From contig JAKFUV010000009.1 in assembly GCA_021732485.1 (NCBI GenBank), positions 62,001 through 126,000 of the forward strand: a stretch of DNA of 64,000 nt. The letters are read 5' to 3'. The DNA comes from Hyphomicrobium sp. (GTDB taxonomy: Bacteria > Pseudomonadota > Alphaproteobacteria > Rhizobiales > Hyphomicrobiaceae). The translations under genes and the position numbers were made by a program. Of this stretch, positions 27,470 through 34,531 are shown one piece after another. Numbering within the stretch: position 1 is the first letter of the stretch; every line of letters begins with the position of its first letter. The notes below the pieces were generated by a model. That model was given only the letters and a program-made list of their open reading frames with translations, had not been told where the DNA came from and did not search any database.

Positions 27470-27988
27470 TCACGGCGTTGCGGCTGGGCCCGGCGTCGGT
27501 GTAACCGTGCCCGTCTGCTTATCCGTGTCGCTCGACATCGCCTTTTTTGCTTTTTCGACAGCCACGCCGGCGTCATCCTTCATTTGCTGCATCGTCGTCT
27601 TTTCAGTCCAAACATAGTTGGGAGCCGACGTCAGACTGTCTTTGGTCGCCGCCACCATAGCAATCGGCTTGCCGTCCTTGTTGTTGACCATCTTCACTTC
27701 GCCGAATGGCACGCCGACATTCTTTTCGCCGATCCCGAGAAAGCCACCGACACCGATGACAGCGGTCGTCACCGCGCCCGCTGAATCAAGAACGAGATAG
27801 TTGATGTCGCCGAGGTTTTCGCCTTGGGTATTTTCAACCTTAAGGCCGATGAGGCTCGCGGTACTCTGCTCACCCGCCGACTGTGTGGGGACGAACGTGA
27901 GCGCATATGCTGGAAGCGCCGAACCGATCGCGCCGCCAAGAGCAGCGACGATAGCGAGCGCCGACAAATTGTTTCGATAGCTGATCAT
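27470..27988 (-). CDS. exported PRC-barrel domain protein
   Basis: A 172-residue secreted protein. The signal peptide (LSALAIVAALGGAIGSALPAYA) is followed by a PRC-barrel-like domain at about residues 43-120 (LIGLKVENTQGENLGDINYLVLD, VGGFLGIGEKNVGVPFGEV). The C-terminus is Lys/Thr/Pro-rich. Such proteins are common stress-induced periplasmic proteins in Hyphomicrobiales but their function is unknown. GGAG lies 9 bases before the ATG. I could not find an EcfG-type promoter upstream (a GTTCC at 28043 lacks a properly spaced partner), so GSR control is suggested by location only. Confidence 0.8.
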   Translation of the reverse strand: MISYRNNLSALAIVAALGGAIGSALPAYALTFVPTQSAGEQSTASLIGLKVENTQGENLGDINYLVLDSAGAVTTAVIGVGGFLGIGEKNVGVPFGEVKMVNNKDGKPIAMVAATKDSLTSAPNYVWTEKTTMQQMKDDAGVAVEKAKKAMSSDTDKQTGTVTPTPGPAATP

Positions 27989-28103
27989 TGCCGTAGTCTC
28001 CTTTGCCGATTGCTTCGGATTAATGGTTTCAACGGTGCCTTGGTTCCGATGCGCGACAAAAATTGGTGGACCGAGTCACCCACGGCTTCGTGTCCGATAA
28101 AGC

Positions 28104-28130
28104 AAAAAGCCGGGCTCTACTGCCCGGCTT
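28104..28130 (-). terminator. terminator of the DUF1328 gene
   Basis: A perfect 9-bp stem AAGCCGGGC / GCCCGGCTT with a 6-base loop (28107-28130). Read on the minus strand it runs into a T-rich tract, 46 bases after the DUF1328 stop. Confidence 0.8.
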
Positions 28131-28176
28131 CAGCACCGTTCTAGGTGTTTGCTTGTCTTGACAGTTGCTGCACCAG

Positions 28177-28350
28177 CTACGCTCGTCGCACGAGCCCAGC
28201 GATCAGTGAGACGACGAACAGAACGATCGCGACCCAGAACAGAATTCGCGCGCCTTCCATTGCCGTTCCGGCAACACCGCCGAAACCTAGAAACGCGGCC
28301 GCGAGCGCGACGACGAGAAATACGACCGCATAGTGAAGTAGGTTGCCCAT
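28177..28350 (-). CDS. DUF1328 (YtjA-like) small membrane protein
   Basis: A 57-residue protein of the DUF1328 family with two membrane helices (about 6-26 and 34-53) joined by a glycine-rich GFGGVAGTA turn. The start at 28350 (MGNLLHYAVVF) has GGAG 8 bases upstream. Family members are often stress-induced, with no known biochemical role. It forms a complete single-gene unit with an exact EcfG promoter at 28385-28409 and a terminator at 28104-28130, so I infer membership in the general stress regulon. Confidence 0.85.
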   Translation of the reverse strand: MGNLLHYAVVFLVVALAAAFLGFGGVAGTAMEGARILFWVAIVLFVVSLIAGLVRRA

Positions 28351-28384
28351 GTGTGATCTCCGGAATTTGACCTTGTGGAATTTC

Positions 28385-28409
28385 AACGCTGCAACGGGGA
28401 TCGTGTTCC
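28385..28409 (-). promoter_or_regulatory. EcfG-type promoter for the DUF1328 gene
   Basis: On the minus strand GGAAC (28409-28405), 16 bases, CGTT (28388-28385). Exact consensus match, about 35 bases upstream of the DUF1328 ATG. Confidence 0.75.
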
Positions 28410-28451
28410 GGTTGACCTAGCAAAAATTCGGCGGCGGCAAAATTTCGGCAC

Positions 28452-28489
28452 AAAAAAGAAAAGCGGACCCGATGGCTCGGATCCGCTTT
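28452..28489 (-). terminator. terminator of the 25-residue peptide gene
   Basis: On the minus strand AAAGCGGA / TCCGCTTT with an inner CCGA / TCGG stem and a 4-base loop, then a T-rich tract (TTTTCTTTTTT). It begins 18 bases after the stop of the small ORF at 28508. Confidence 0.8.
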
Positions 28490-28507
28490 GCGGTCTCGGT
28501 CGATCTC

Positions 28508-28585
28508 TTAGATAACGCCGAAAACATTCAACAGTATGAGGACCGGGATAGGAATTCCGATCATCCAAAGCAGTATATTACGCAT
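28508..28585 (-). CDS. 25-residue hydrophobic membrane peptide (small ORF)
   Basis: A 25-codon ORF beginning MRNILLWMIGIPIPVLILL and ending in NVFGVI, almost entirely one membrane-spanning helix with a Pro-Ile-Pro kink. GAGGA lies 7 bases before the ATG. It is bracketed by an EcfG-like promoter (28621-28646, N17, GGTT) and a strong terminator (28452-28489), so it looks like an independent stress-induced transcription unit. Short peptides of this style occur in related genomes as unannotated ORFs, to my recollection. Function is unknown; it may be a membrane stress peptide like those encoded by other bacterial stress regulons. Confidence 0.65.
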   Translation of the reverse strand: MRNILLWMIGIPIPVLILLNVFGVI

Positions 28586-28620
28586 CTCATCATCCTCGCG
28601 CGTGAGCGTTTGTGCACATC

Positions 28621-28646
28621 AACCCAAACACGGCTCGGAAAGTTCC
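28621..28646 (-). promoter_or_regulatory. EcfG-like promoter for the 25-residue peptide
   Basis: On the minus strand GGAAC (28646-28642), 17 bases, GGTT (28624-28621). One deviation at the first, less conserved base of the -10. It lies 36 bases before the small ORF's ATG. Confidence 0.6.
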
Positions 28647-28654
28647 ACGGCGGC

Positions 28655-28692
28655 AAAAAAACGCCCACACATCCGGGGCAGATGCGTGGGCG
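28655..28692 (-). terminator. terminator of the candidate sRNA (and of crp read-through)
   Basis: On the minus strand a 7-bp stem CGCCCAC / GTGGGCG continued by CATC / GATG around a mismatch, 7-base loop, followed by seven T (28661-28655). Confidence 0.85.
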
Positions 28693-28752
28693 CAGGCATG
28701 TCGTGGACGCGAAACCCCGGGGGGAGGGGTGGAGGGAAGCGCGCGTCTACAA
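28655..28752 (-). ncRNA. candidate stress-induced small RNA (GsrN-like in logic)
   Basis: An exact EcfG promoter (28759-28783) fires into about 95 bases with no credible ORF, ending at a strong terminator (stem CGCCCAC-CATC / GATG-GTGGGCG at 28662-28692, then seven T on the minus strand). The RNA would carry a C-rich stretch at 28738-28713 with several CCUCC-type motifs complementary to Shine-Dalgarno sequences. This is the hallmark of target-binding loops in alphaproteobacterial sRNAs, including the GSR sRNA GsrN of Caulobacter. The predicted start near 28752 is from promoter spacing only. Homology to GsrN is not shown; the parallel is promoter, size and C-rich seed. Confidence 0.55.
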
Positions 28753-28758
28753 ATTAAT

Positions 28759-28783
28759 AACGAGGATGGCGCCAGTTGGTTCC
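28759..28783 (-). promoter_or_regulatory. EcfG-type promoter with no protein gene behind it
   Basis: On the minus strand GGAAC (28783-28779), 16 bases, CGTT (28762-28759). Exact consensus. It lies 49 bases after the crp stop and only ~100 bases before a terminator, so its product should be a short RNA. Confidence 0.7.
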
Positions 28784-28831
28784 CTGAGCGCGGTGTAGAG
28801 ACGTTCACTGATAGCTCGGCGCACCATCATT

Positions 28832-29620
28832 TCAGATGAGTGGGCGTAGCGAAGCGAGATCGCCCTCATAACACGCGAGTTCACGCAGCGCCGCCTCGTC
28901 AACCAATTCGAATGTCCCATCTTTCCACCGGCACCACTTGCGCGCCAATAGAGCTTTTAGTGTTTTATTGGTGTGCACAAGCGACAGGCCGAGCGAATCC
29001 GCGAGATGCTGCTGCGTAAATGGAAACACCACCTTGTTTCCGGTCGCCAGCCCGACGGCTTGCGCTCTGTAAAAAAGGTGCAGCAGCACGAAGGCCATTT
29101 TTTCTTGCGCCGAGCGTCGGCCGACAGACAAAAGTTGCTCGTCCAAAAGTCGTTCCGAGCGCGCCGCGATCCAGGTGAGGTCGTAGGCGAGACCTGGAAA
29201 CTTCTCATAGAGCGACCAGATCTTATCGCGCGGAAAAACGCACAACACGGTTTTGGTCAGCGTCTCCACCGAGTGCTGCATTTCATTGAACATTGACGTT
29301 TGCAGGCCGAGAAAATCCCCAGGCAGCGCGAAATTCAAAATTTGCCGGCGTCCATCCGGCAGTGTTTTATGGCGAAACGCCCATCCCGAAAGAATGGTAT
29401 AGAGATGCGGGCTGCTGTGACCCTCCATCAGGATGGTCGCGCCTTCATCGGACGCAAATTCGCCGGTTTTGAACCACTCGACAAATTCGAGCTCGGCCGG
29501 CTGAAACTCGCGAAACGTCTTTAACGCGCGCAGCGGGCACTTAAGGCACGGGGTTTGACGCGTCGCGATTTTGTTGGCAGCCGGAGCGGTCGACGACTTG
29601 GTCTTCGATGGTGAGCGCAT
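28832..29620 (-). CDS. Crp/Fnr family transcriptional regulator
   Basis: A 262-residue regulator. The N-terminus contains TPCLKCPLRALKTFREF, a CxxC motif seen in a Hyphomicrobiales Crp/Fnr subgroup; it lacks the four-cysteine FNR cluster, so oxygen sensing by [4Fe-4S] is unlikely. A cyclic-nucleotide-binding-like beta-roll (LPGDFLGL) is followed by the dimerisation helix and a C-terminal helix-turn-helix (FTQQHLADSLGLSLVHTNKTLKAL). The frame is open to 29734, but ATG 29620 (MRSPSKTKSS) leaves a sensible leader behind the EcfG-like promoter at 29744-29768. Start is uncertain. Placement suggests a secondary regulator within the stress regulon. Confidence 0.8.
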   Translation of the reverse strand: MRSPSKTKSSTAPAANKIATRQTPCLKCPLRALKTFREFQPAELEFVEWFKTGEFASDEGATILMEGHSSPHLYTILSGWAFRHKTLPDGRRQILNFALPGDFLGLQTSMFNEMQHSVETLTKTVLCVFPRDKIWSLYEKFPGLAYDLTWIAARSERLLDEQLLSVGRRSAQEKMAFVLLHLFYRAQAVGLATGNKVVFPFTQQHLADSLGLSLVHTNKTLKALLARKWCRWKDGTFELVDEAALRELACYEGDLASLRPLI

Positions 29621-29743
29621 ACTTCGCTCTAGCGCGCTTTGCTCAGGCCGTCGATAGCGCACACATGCTGCCTTCAAAATTGCGTATGCGACATCGTCTG
29701 ACTGTCGCGACCGTCTCCGCCACCGACTTTCCAATGCCTATTC

Positions 29744-29768
29744 AACCGTTATTTCGCCAATTCGTTCC
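29744..29768 (-). promoter_or_regulatory. EcfG-like promoter for the Crp/Fnr regulator
   Basis: On the minus strand GGAAC (29768-29764), 16 bases, GGTT (29747-29744). If used, the transcript would start near 29737, so the 29734 start would be leaderless and 29620 is favoured. Confidence 0.55.
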
Positions 29769-29839
29769 GCCGCGTTGCTTCGGATCGCTGCTCGTCGGGG
29801 CTGTTAACCACACGGGAAATTGGTCCCCCGGCATGTGAA

Positions 29840-31315
29840 ATGACATGGCGGGTTCAATCAGAGTGCGATACGCCTCAATGTGAGCGGCAACTCCTTAACG
29901 GGTGGGGACGGACGACATTGCAACCCGGCACGGCGCGAACCATTTTGATATGGGCGGTGATTACGATCGCATCGGGGTTAAGTGCAATCCTCGGCTGGTG
30001 GTGGTCAACGTCGACCGCGCAACTGGTCACGCACACGGTGCAGGTTCAAAATAAGCTCGGCGATTTGGTCATCGCAGCTCAAGACGTTGAGTCTGGCCAA
30101 CGTGGGTATTTTCTAACCAACGACAAGAGTTATCTGGAACGCTACAACTCCGGAAAAGCCGCGCTTTTGGTCATCCATTCCGATATCCTGCGCAGCGTCG
30201 CCGACAATCCCAAGCAGACGGAGTTGATGTCGTCAATCCGTCCGCTGTTGGAGCAGCGCCTCGCGACCTCGGATGCGTCGATCGCATTATTCGACGCGGG
30301 CAACATTCCCGATGCCATTGCCGTCGTCAAAAGCGGGCGCGGCAAAAATTTCATGGATGACATTCGCGCCAAAATTACCGACGCACGCCAAACCGAAGCG
30401 GAATACTACGCCGAGCGGGAAACAGCGTTTCAGCGCCAACGCTATGGATTGTTGATGGCGTTGGTCGGCATGCTGTTTGCTTCAGCCACGCTGGCCATGG
30501 TTTCCGTATCTCGCGAACGCGAACGACGAGAAACAATCGAAGCTGCCGCGCGGTTGCTGAAGACATCCAATCAAGAACTCGAAAAACGTGTCGCCGCACG
30601 CACGGCGGAAATCGAAATTGAAAAGTCGCGGGCTGAAACTGAGCGCGAGCGTGCTGAAGGTTTATTGCGCGACGTCACGCACCGGGTCGGCAACTCCCTG
30701 GCCTTGGTCGTAGGGTTCATCAATCTCCATATCCGCCATGCCACCAATCCCCAGTCGATCGAAATTCTCACTGGAGCACGGTCGCGCATTCACGCCATCG
30801 CCAGTGCGCAGCGACGGCTCAATGTGGCCAACGATCTCGAACTCGTGCGCATCGACACGCTGGTCGAGCAGGTTCTATCGGACTTATCGTCAGCCACTAT
30901 CGGCGACACCGAAATCAATGTCGATATTCCGCCATTGCTGGCCGCAGCGCAGTTTGCCACGTCCCTGTGCGTCCTGATCCAGGAGTTCGTCATGAACTCG
31001 GTGAAGCACGCGTTTCCGGAAGGCCGCGCCGGAAAAATTACGGTCTCGTTGCGGCAGGCCGAAGATCGCGGCGGCGTATTGGAAATCAGCGACAACGGCC
31101 GAGGGATGACCAACTTGGCGGACGACGCTGACGCCTCATACGAACCTGCGCAAAATGCTGAAGGTCTTGGCGCGAAAATCGCTACTCTGCTGTCGCGGCA
31201 GTTCGGTGGCACGATCAGTTACGGTCCGGCTTCGTCCGATCCGCAGTGGCCTGGAACACGTGTTCACGTCGCGTTGCCGGAATTCGAATTGGTGAAATCG
31301 GCTGCGGCTGCGTGA
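29840..31315 (+). CDS. CHASE3 sensor histidine kinase (HisKA_2 class)
   Basis: A 491-residue membrane kinase. Two helices (about 33-54 and 203-224) bracket a periplasmic CHASE3-like helical domain (VQVQNKLGDLVIAAQDVESGQRGYFLT). A coiled coil (230-275) leads to a HisKA_2-type dimerisation box, RDVTHRVGNSLALVVGF with His281, then an HATPase domain with EFVMNSVKHAF (N box) and DNGRGM (G1). Kinases of the HisKA_2/HWE class phosphorylate PhyR in several alphaproteobacteria, and its place beside nepR-ecfG-phyR makes it a candidate PhyR kinase or phosphatase. The ATG at 29840 has no clear ribosome-binding site. Confidence 0.85.
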   Translation: MTWRVQSECDTPQCERQLLNGWGRTTLQPGTARTILIWAVITIASGLSAILGWWWSTSTAQLVTHTVQVQNKLGDLVIAAQDVESGQRGYFLTNDKSYLERYNSGKAALLVIHSDILRSVADNPKQTELMSSIRPLLEQRLATSDASIALFDAGNIPDAIAVVKSGRGKNFMDDIRAKITDARQTEAEYYAERETAFQRQRYGLLMALVGMLFASATLAMVSVSRERERRETIEAAARLLKTSNQELEKRVAARTAEIEIEKSRAETERERAEGLLRDVTHRVGNSLALVVGFINLHIRHATNPQSIEILTGARSRIHAIASAQRRLNVANDLELVRIDTLVEQVLSDLSSATIGDTEINVDIPPLLAAAQFATSLCVLIQEFVMNSVKHAFPEGRAGKITVSLRQAEDRGGVLEISDNGRGMTNLADDADASYEPAQNAEGLGAKIATLLSRQFGGTISYGPASSDPQWPGTRVHVALPEFELVKSAAAA

Positions 31316-31400
31316 GCGACGACGACAGCCTTCCGGCTGAGCTTAGATCAATTCGGTCTGCGCTGGCTGGATCAATCCCGCAAGCGGCGGGTGCCACGTC

Positions 31401-33458
31401 TCAGGCGGCTTGCGCTGCCGCGTGACCGGCCGCCACATTCCGCAGCGGGCACATCAGCGTCCAGCGCACGCCCTGCTCCGAAAATACGACGCTCGACGCC
31501 GCACCCAAACTACGACCGGCGAGATTTTCAACCACGGACAAACCATAGCCACGCACGGGCTGAGTCACGGTCTTCGGCCCGCCGGTTTCGGTCCACGTGA
31601 TGGTCAAATCGTCGGTGTCCGAAACGCACCATACGACATTGACAAGGCCGGTTGCCGTCGCCAGAGCCCCATGTTCGACGGCGTTGAGGGTCAATTCCGT
31701 GAAGGCCATGCCGAGCGTCTGTGCCGCCTCGGGCGACAATTTGACGGCCGGGCCCGCGAGGTGGACGCGCGTAGACCGATCATGCGCGACGGCCTTTGCC
31801 TCTGCAGAGATCAAGTCGACGAGCCGAACGGCCGACCAGCTGGCATCGACGATTAGATCTTGCGACGCTGACAGCCCGGCAATGCGTAATGAAAACTCTC
31901 GCAAATGCGCTTGAACATCGGCCGCGCCGCGCGCCGTCAACCTCGCCATAGCCAAAATGAGCGCCAGCATGTTTTTCGACCGGTGCGAAACTTCCCGCAA
32001 CAACGCGCCGGTATGTTCGCTGCGGGTTTTGTCGTTAGTGATGTCATACATCACGCCAATGATACGCTGACGGCCGTCAGATTCTTGGATAAACGACGCC
32101 CGCACGGCAACCCAGCACAACGAACCGTCGGCGCGGAACAGTCGAAATTCTTTGGCAAATCTCGGATTGGCACCGGAGACGGCATTGACGGACGCCTCAA
32201 CGAGATCCCGGTCGTCTGGATAAATCCGCAGCAGAAAATCACGGCCTGTTGGTTGCTTTTGCGTTTCGACCATGCCGAGCAGCGCGTACTGGGCGGAATC
32301 CCAGACCATGTCATCGGTCGTGATATCCCACTCCCAAATCCCCATACCGCCGACTTCGAGCGCCATCTTGAGACGGCTATCGACTTCGTAGAGAGCACTC
32401 TTGCGCCGTGACAGTTCTTCGACGGTTTTCAGCAGCGTGCCGGTCAGCTCGGAGATTTCGCGGATCGAGGTCGATATGACCGCCTGCGGCCGGTCCATGG
32501 CGAGATTACGGGCGTTGTCTGAAACGTCCTTGACGGCTTTCGAGATAATTCCGGCGAGATACGAAGCAACGCCAACGGCCAACATCGCCAGAACTGCTGC
32601 AATACCGAGGAACCGGTTCCAGCTTTGTTGCATGCCGCGATCGATGACCGACACGGGTGCCGCCACGCTCACCCGCCACCCTGGAAGTCCTGCATGCGTA
32701 TAGGCTTGCAGGGTCGGAACACCTTTCAAATTGCGCGTGCGAATAAAGCCGTTTGTCGCGATTGATTTGGACTGTGTCTCGGCAGAACGCGTTTTACCAA
32801 GCACCGATTTTAGATCAATCGAGCGGGCAAAAATCACAAAATTCTTGTCGGACATGCTGGCGATCCATGGCGACTCATCGCCACTGTAAAGAGCTCGGCT
32901 CAAAAAATCGCTGCTGACGCGGGCCTGCAAAACGACCTTCTTGCCGCCTGCGGTTTTAGCACCGAGCCAGATGCTCATGCCGGCAACACCATCCCTGAGG
33001 TCGCTGTCAAAACTAGAGAATTGCGCTGAGTTGCTGTTCATCGCCGTTGAGGCAGCCACACGATCGACGTCTCGGACTGGCGCAACCGCTTTGCCAAAAA
33101 CATCCGTCCCGAGGCCAACGAAGTTTTCATCCCGCAAAACAACATCGATGCCAACGCCGCTGAACGTCGCTTGCGTCTGCGCATTGAACTGCGCGACGTC
33201 GGCCTGCTCCAGAGCCGGAGACGTCGAGAGCGCTTTGAGCGCCGACACGATGCCAAAGACGACGCTATCGACCGAGAGCGCGAGTGTGTCGACGCGGGCC
33301 ATCGCTTCGCGCTCAATTTTCTCCTGCTGTTGTTCCGTGTTGCGGGCGAGTAACCATGCCGTTACCGACAAGGCCGGAACGATAACGGCCATCATCATCG
33401 CAATCAGATGCCATGACATCGGCCAAGGCAGGCGGAAGCTGGCATTTGCCGGGACCAT
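31401..33458 (-). CDS. Cache-PAS sensor histidine kinase (HWE family)
   Basis: A 685-residue kinase from ATG 33458. It has a transmembrane helix at 15-38 and a large periplasmic Cache-like domain (about 40-280, with the GWRVSVAAPVSVID ending typical of dCache). A second helix (284-306), a PAS domain (about 365-475, GMGIWEWDITTDDMVWDSA) and an HWE kinase core follow (EVSHRSKNMLALIL with His492; ELTLNAVEHGAL; WTETGGP giving the H and W-x-E residues). The frame is open to a TTG at 33533. An exact EcfG promoter lies at 33655-33679. I infer a second PhyR-branch sensor that is itself stress-induced. The signal is unknown. Confidence 0.87.
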   Translation of the reverse strand: MVPANASFRLPWPMSWHLIAMMMAVIVPALSVTAWLLARNTEQQQEKIEREAMARVDTLALSVDSVVFGIVSALKALSTSPALEQADVAQFNAQTQATFSGVGIDVVLRDENFVGLGTDVFGKAVAPVRDVDRVAASTAMNSNSAQFSSFDSDLRDGVAGMSIWLGAKTAGGKKVVLQARVSSDFLSRALYSGDESPWIASMSDKNFVIFARSIDLKSVLGKTRSAETQSKSIATNGFIRTRNLKGVPTLQAYTHAGLPGWRVSVAAPVSVIDRGMQQSWNRFLGIAAVLAMLAVGVASYLAGIISKAVKDVSDNARNLAMDRPQAVISTSIREISELTGTLLKTVEELSRRKSALYEVDSRLKMALEVGGMGIWEWDITTDDMVWDSAQYALLGMVETQKQPTGRDFLLRIYPDDRDLVEASVNAVSGANPRFAKEFRLFRADGSLCWVAVRASFIQESDGRQRIIGVMYDITNDKTRSEHTGALLREVSHRSKNMLALILAMARLTARGAADVQAHLREFSLRIAGLSASQDLIVDASWSAVRLVDLISAEAKAVAHDRSTRVHLAGPAVKLSPEAAQTLGMAFTELTLNAVEHGALATATGLVNVVWCVSDTDDLTITWTETGGPKTVTQPVRGYGLSVVENLAGRSLGAASSVVFSEQGVRWTLMCPLRNVAAGHAAAQAA

Positions 33459-33654
33459 TAGGCGTGCCCGCCGGCGTCGATGCCGCCGTCCGGAGATTGG
33501 CTTTGACTTGCAATGAACAGCATCGACCTTCAAATCATTCCGTTAAGACTGCTCAAACGAATGTTTACGCGGTCCATCGAACACGCGTCAGGACTAACCC
33601 ATCTGACGTGTCGCTTGGTGCCGTTTTTCAGTGTCAATTCCCCTGACATGCCGA

Positions 33655-33679
33655 AACGCCGACAGACGTCTGCGGTTCC
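33655..33679 (-). promoter_or_regulatory. EcfG-type promoter for the HWE kinase
   Basis: On the minus strand GGAAC (33679-33675), 16 bases, CGTT (33658-33655). Exact consensus, about 190 bases upstream of the preferred kinase start. Confidence 0.7.
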
Positions 33680-33809
33680 CGATCCGAAGAATAAAAAATG
33701 CCGGGCATCGAAATCGGGTCACCAGTTGCGCCGGCGCGCGAGGTAAACTGGTGAAGATAATGGAACTGGAACGACCGCGCGCCCGGCCGGCTCAACGCAG
33801 GAGAGTCGG

Positions 33810-33832
33810 GCGCGCGAACAGAAATGGTGGAG
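33810..33832. repeat. copy of the tRNA-Ala 3' end plus flank
   Basis: A 23-base segment matching 33888-33910 at 22 of 23 positions, 78 bases away. The shared part is the last ~8 bases of the tRNA including CCA plus 15 bases of flank, the kind of duplication left by integration at a tRNA 3' end or by local slippage. Confidence 0.7.
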
Positions 33833-33902
33833 GTGAGATCACTGAGATCGAACCGTAACCAACGCGCGTAGGGTTGGCGTCGCGGCTGCGCGCAAACAGA
33901 AA

Positions 33903-33978
33903 TGGTGGAGCCGAGGGGAATCGAACCCCTGACCTCTGCAGTGCGATTGCAGCGCTCTCCCATCTGAGCTACGGCCCC
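33903..33978 (-). tRNA. tRNA-Ala(CGC)
   Basis: A 76-nt cloverleaf read on the minus strand: acceptor GGGGCCG pairing with CGGCTCC (one G-T pair), D-arm GCTC..GAGC, anticodon stem CTGCA / TGCAG with loop ATCGCAC (anticodon CGC, codon GCG), T-arm AGGGG-TTCGATT-CCCCT, and an encoded CCA. Confidence 0.95.
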
Positions 33979-34240
33979 TGTTCCCGCGTTTCGTTGGCGA
34001 ATTTAGATTTTCCCGCCGCACGCTGTCAACGAACAGGTCGATCCCAGTCCAGCACTTTGGCGGCAATGCCGGCACGTCCACGAGCGCAGCCGCAGGTCGT
34101 TGGCGTGGCGACGGTGTCCACAGTCGATGATCCGGCAGGCTGGCAACCAAGTCTTGCAGGGTTCGGCGTGGCAGGGCTACATGGCCCCGGACACATCGGC
34201 TTTTTCGGCGTAACAGCCATAAATTCTGAACAGGCGGCGC

Positions 34241-34531
34241 ATGCTGGAACTTCTCGAATTCATCAGTTACCTCATCACGCTTTACACCTACGTTATCATC
34301 GCCAATGTCATCCTCAGCTGGCTGATGGCCTTTGGCGTGATCAACGCCTACAACCCGATCATCCGGTCACTGTGGCAAGGCATCAATACGGTGACCGAGC
34401 CGCTCCTGCAGCCGATCCGCAACATGCTGCCCAACATGGGCGGCATCGACATTTCGCCGATCGTGCTGTTGCTCGCCTGCTATTTTGTGCAGAGCGTCGT
34501 TTTAACGAACATCGCGAAGGTCGTCGTGTGA
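34241..34531 (+). CDS. YggT family membrane protein
   Basis: A 96-residue YggT/Ycf19 protein with two hydrophobic segments (about 5-30 and 70-92) and the family core NPIIRSLWQGINTVTEPLLQPIRNMLPNMG. Members help osmotic tolerance or cell division and chloroplast nucleoid or complex assembly; the biochemical role is not defined. In relatives a DUF167 (YggU) gene usually follows; here the 295 bases before folD hold none that I can recognise. AGGCGG precedes the ATG. Confidence 0.88.
   Translation: MLELLEFISYLITLYTYVIIANVILSWLMAFGVINAYNPIIRSLWQGINTVTEPLLQPIRNMLPNMGGIDISPIVLLLACYFVQSVVLTNIAKVVV

Larger units (their letters stand above)
33459..33902. other. intergenic region between HWE kinase and tRNA-Ala
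   Basis: About 440 bases with no supported gene. It contains the EcfG promoter for the kinase (33655-33679) and two near-identical copies of the tRNA 3'-end sequence (33810-33832 and, overlapping the tRNA end, 33888-33910). Reading frames here are small, and one runs through the tRNA, so none is called. Confidence 0.6.

Noticed and set aside
28750..28830. 27-codon minus-strand ORF starting just after the crp stop
   Set aside because: The EcfG-type -35 (28779-28783) and -10 (28759-28762) both lie inside it, and there is no good ribosome-binding site. The promoter is the better explanation.
33634..33963. 109-codon minus-strand frame across the tRNA-Ala region
   Set aside because: It reads through the tRNA gene and the repeated tRNA end, so it cannot be a conserved protein.
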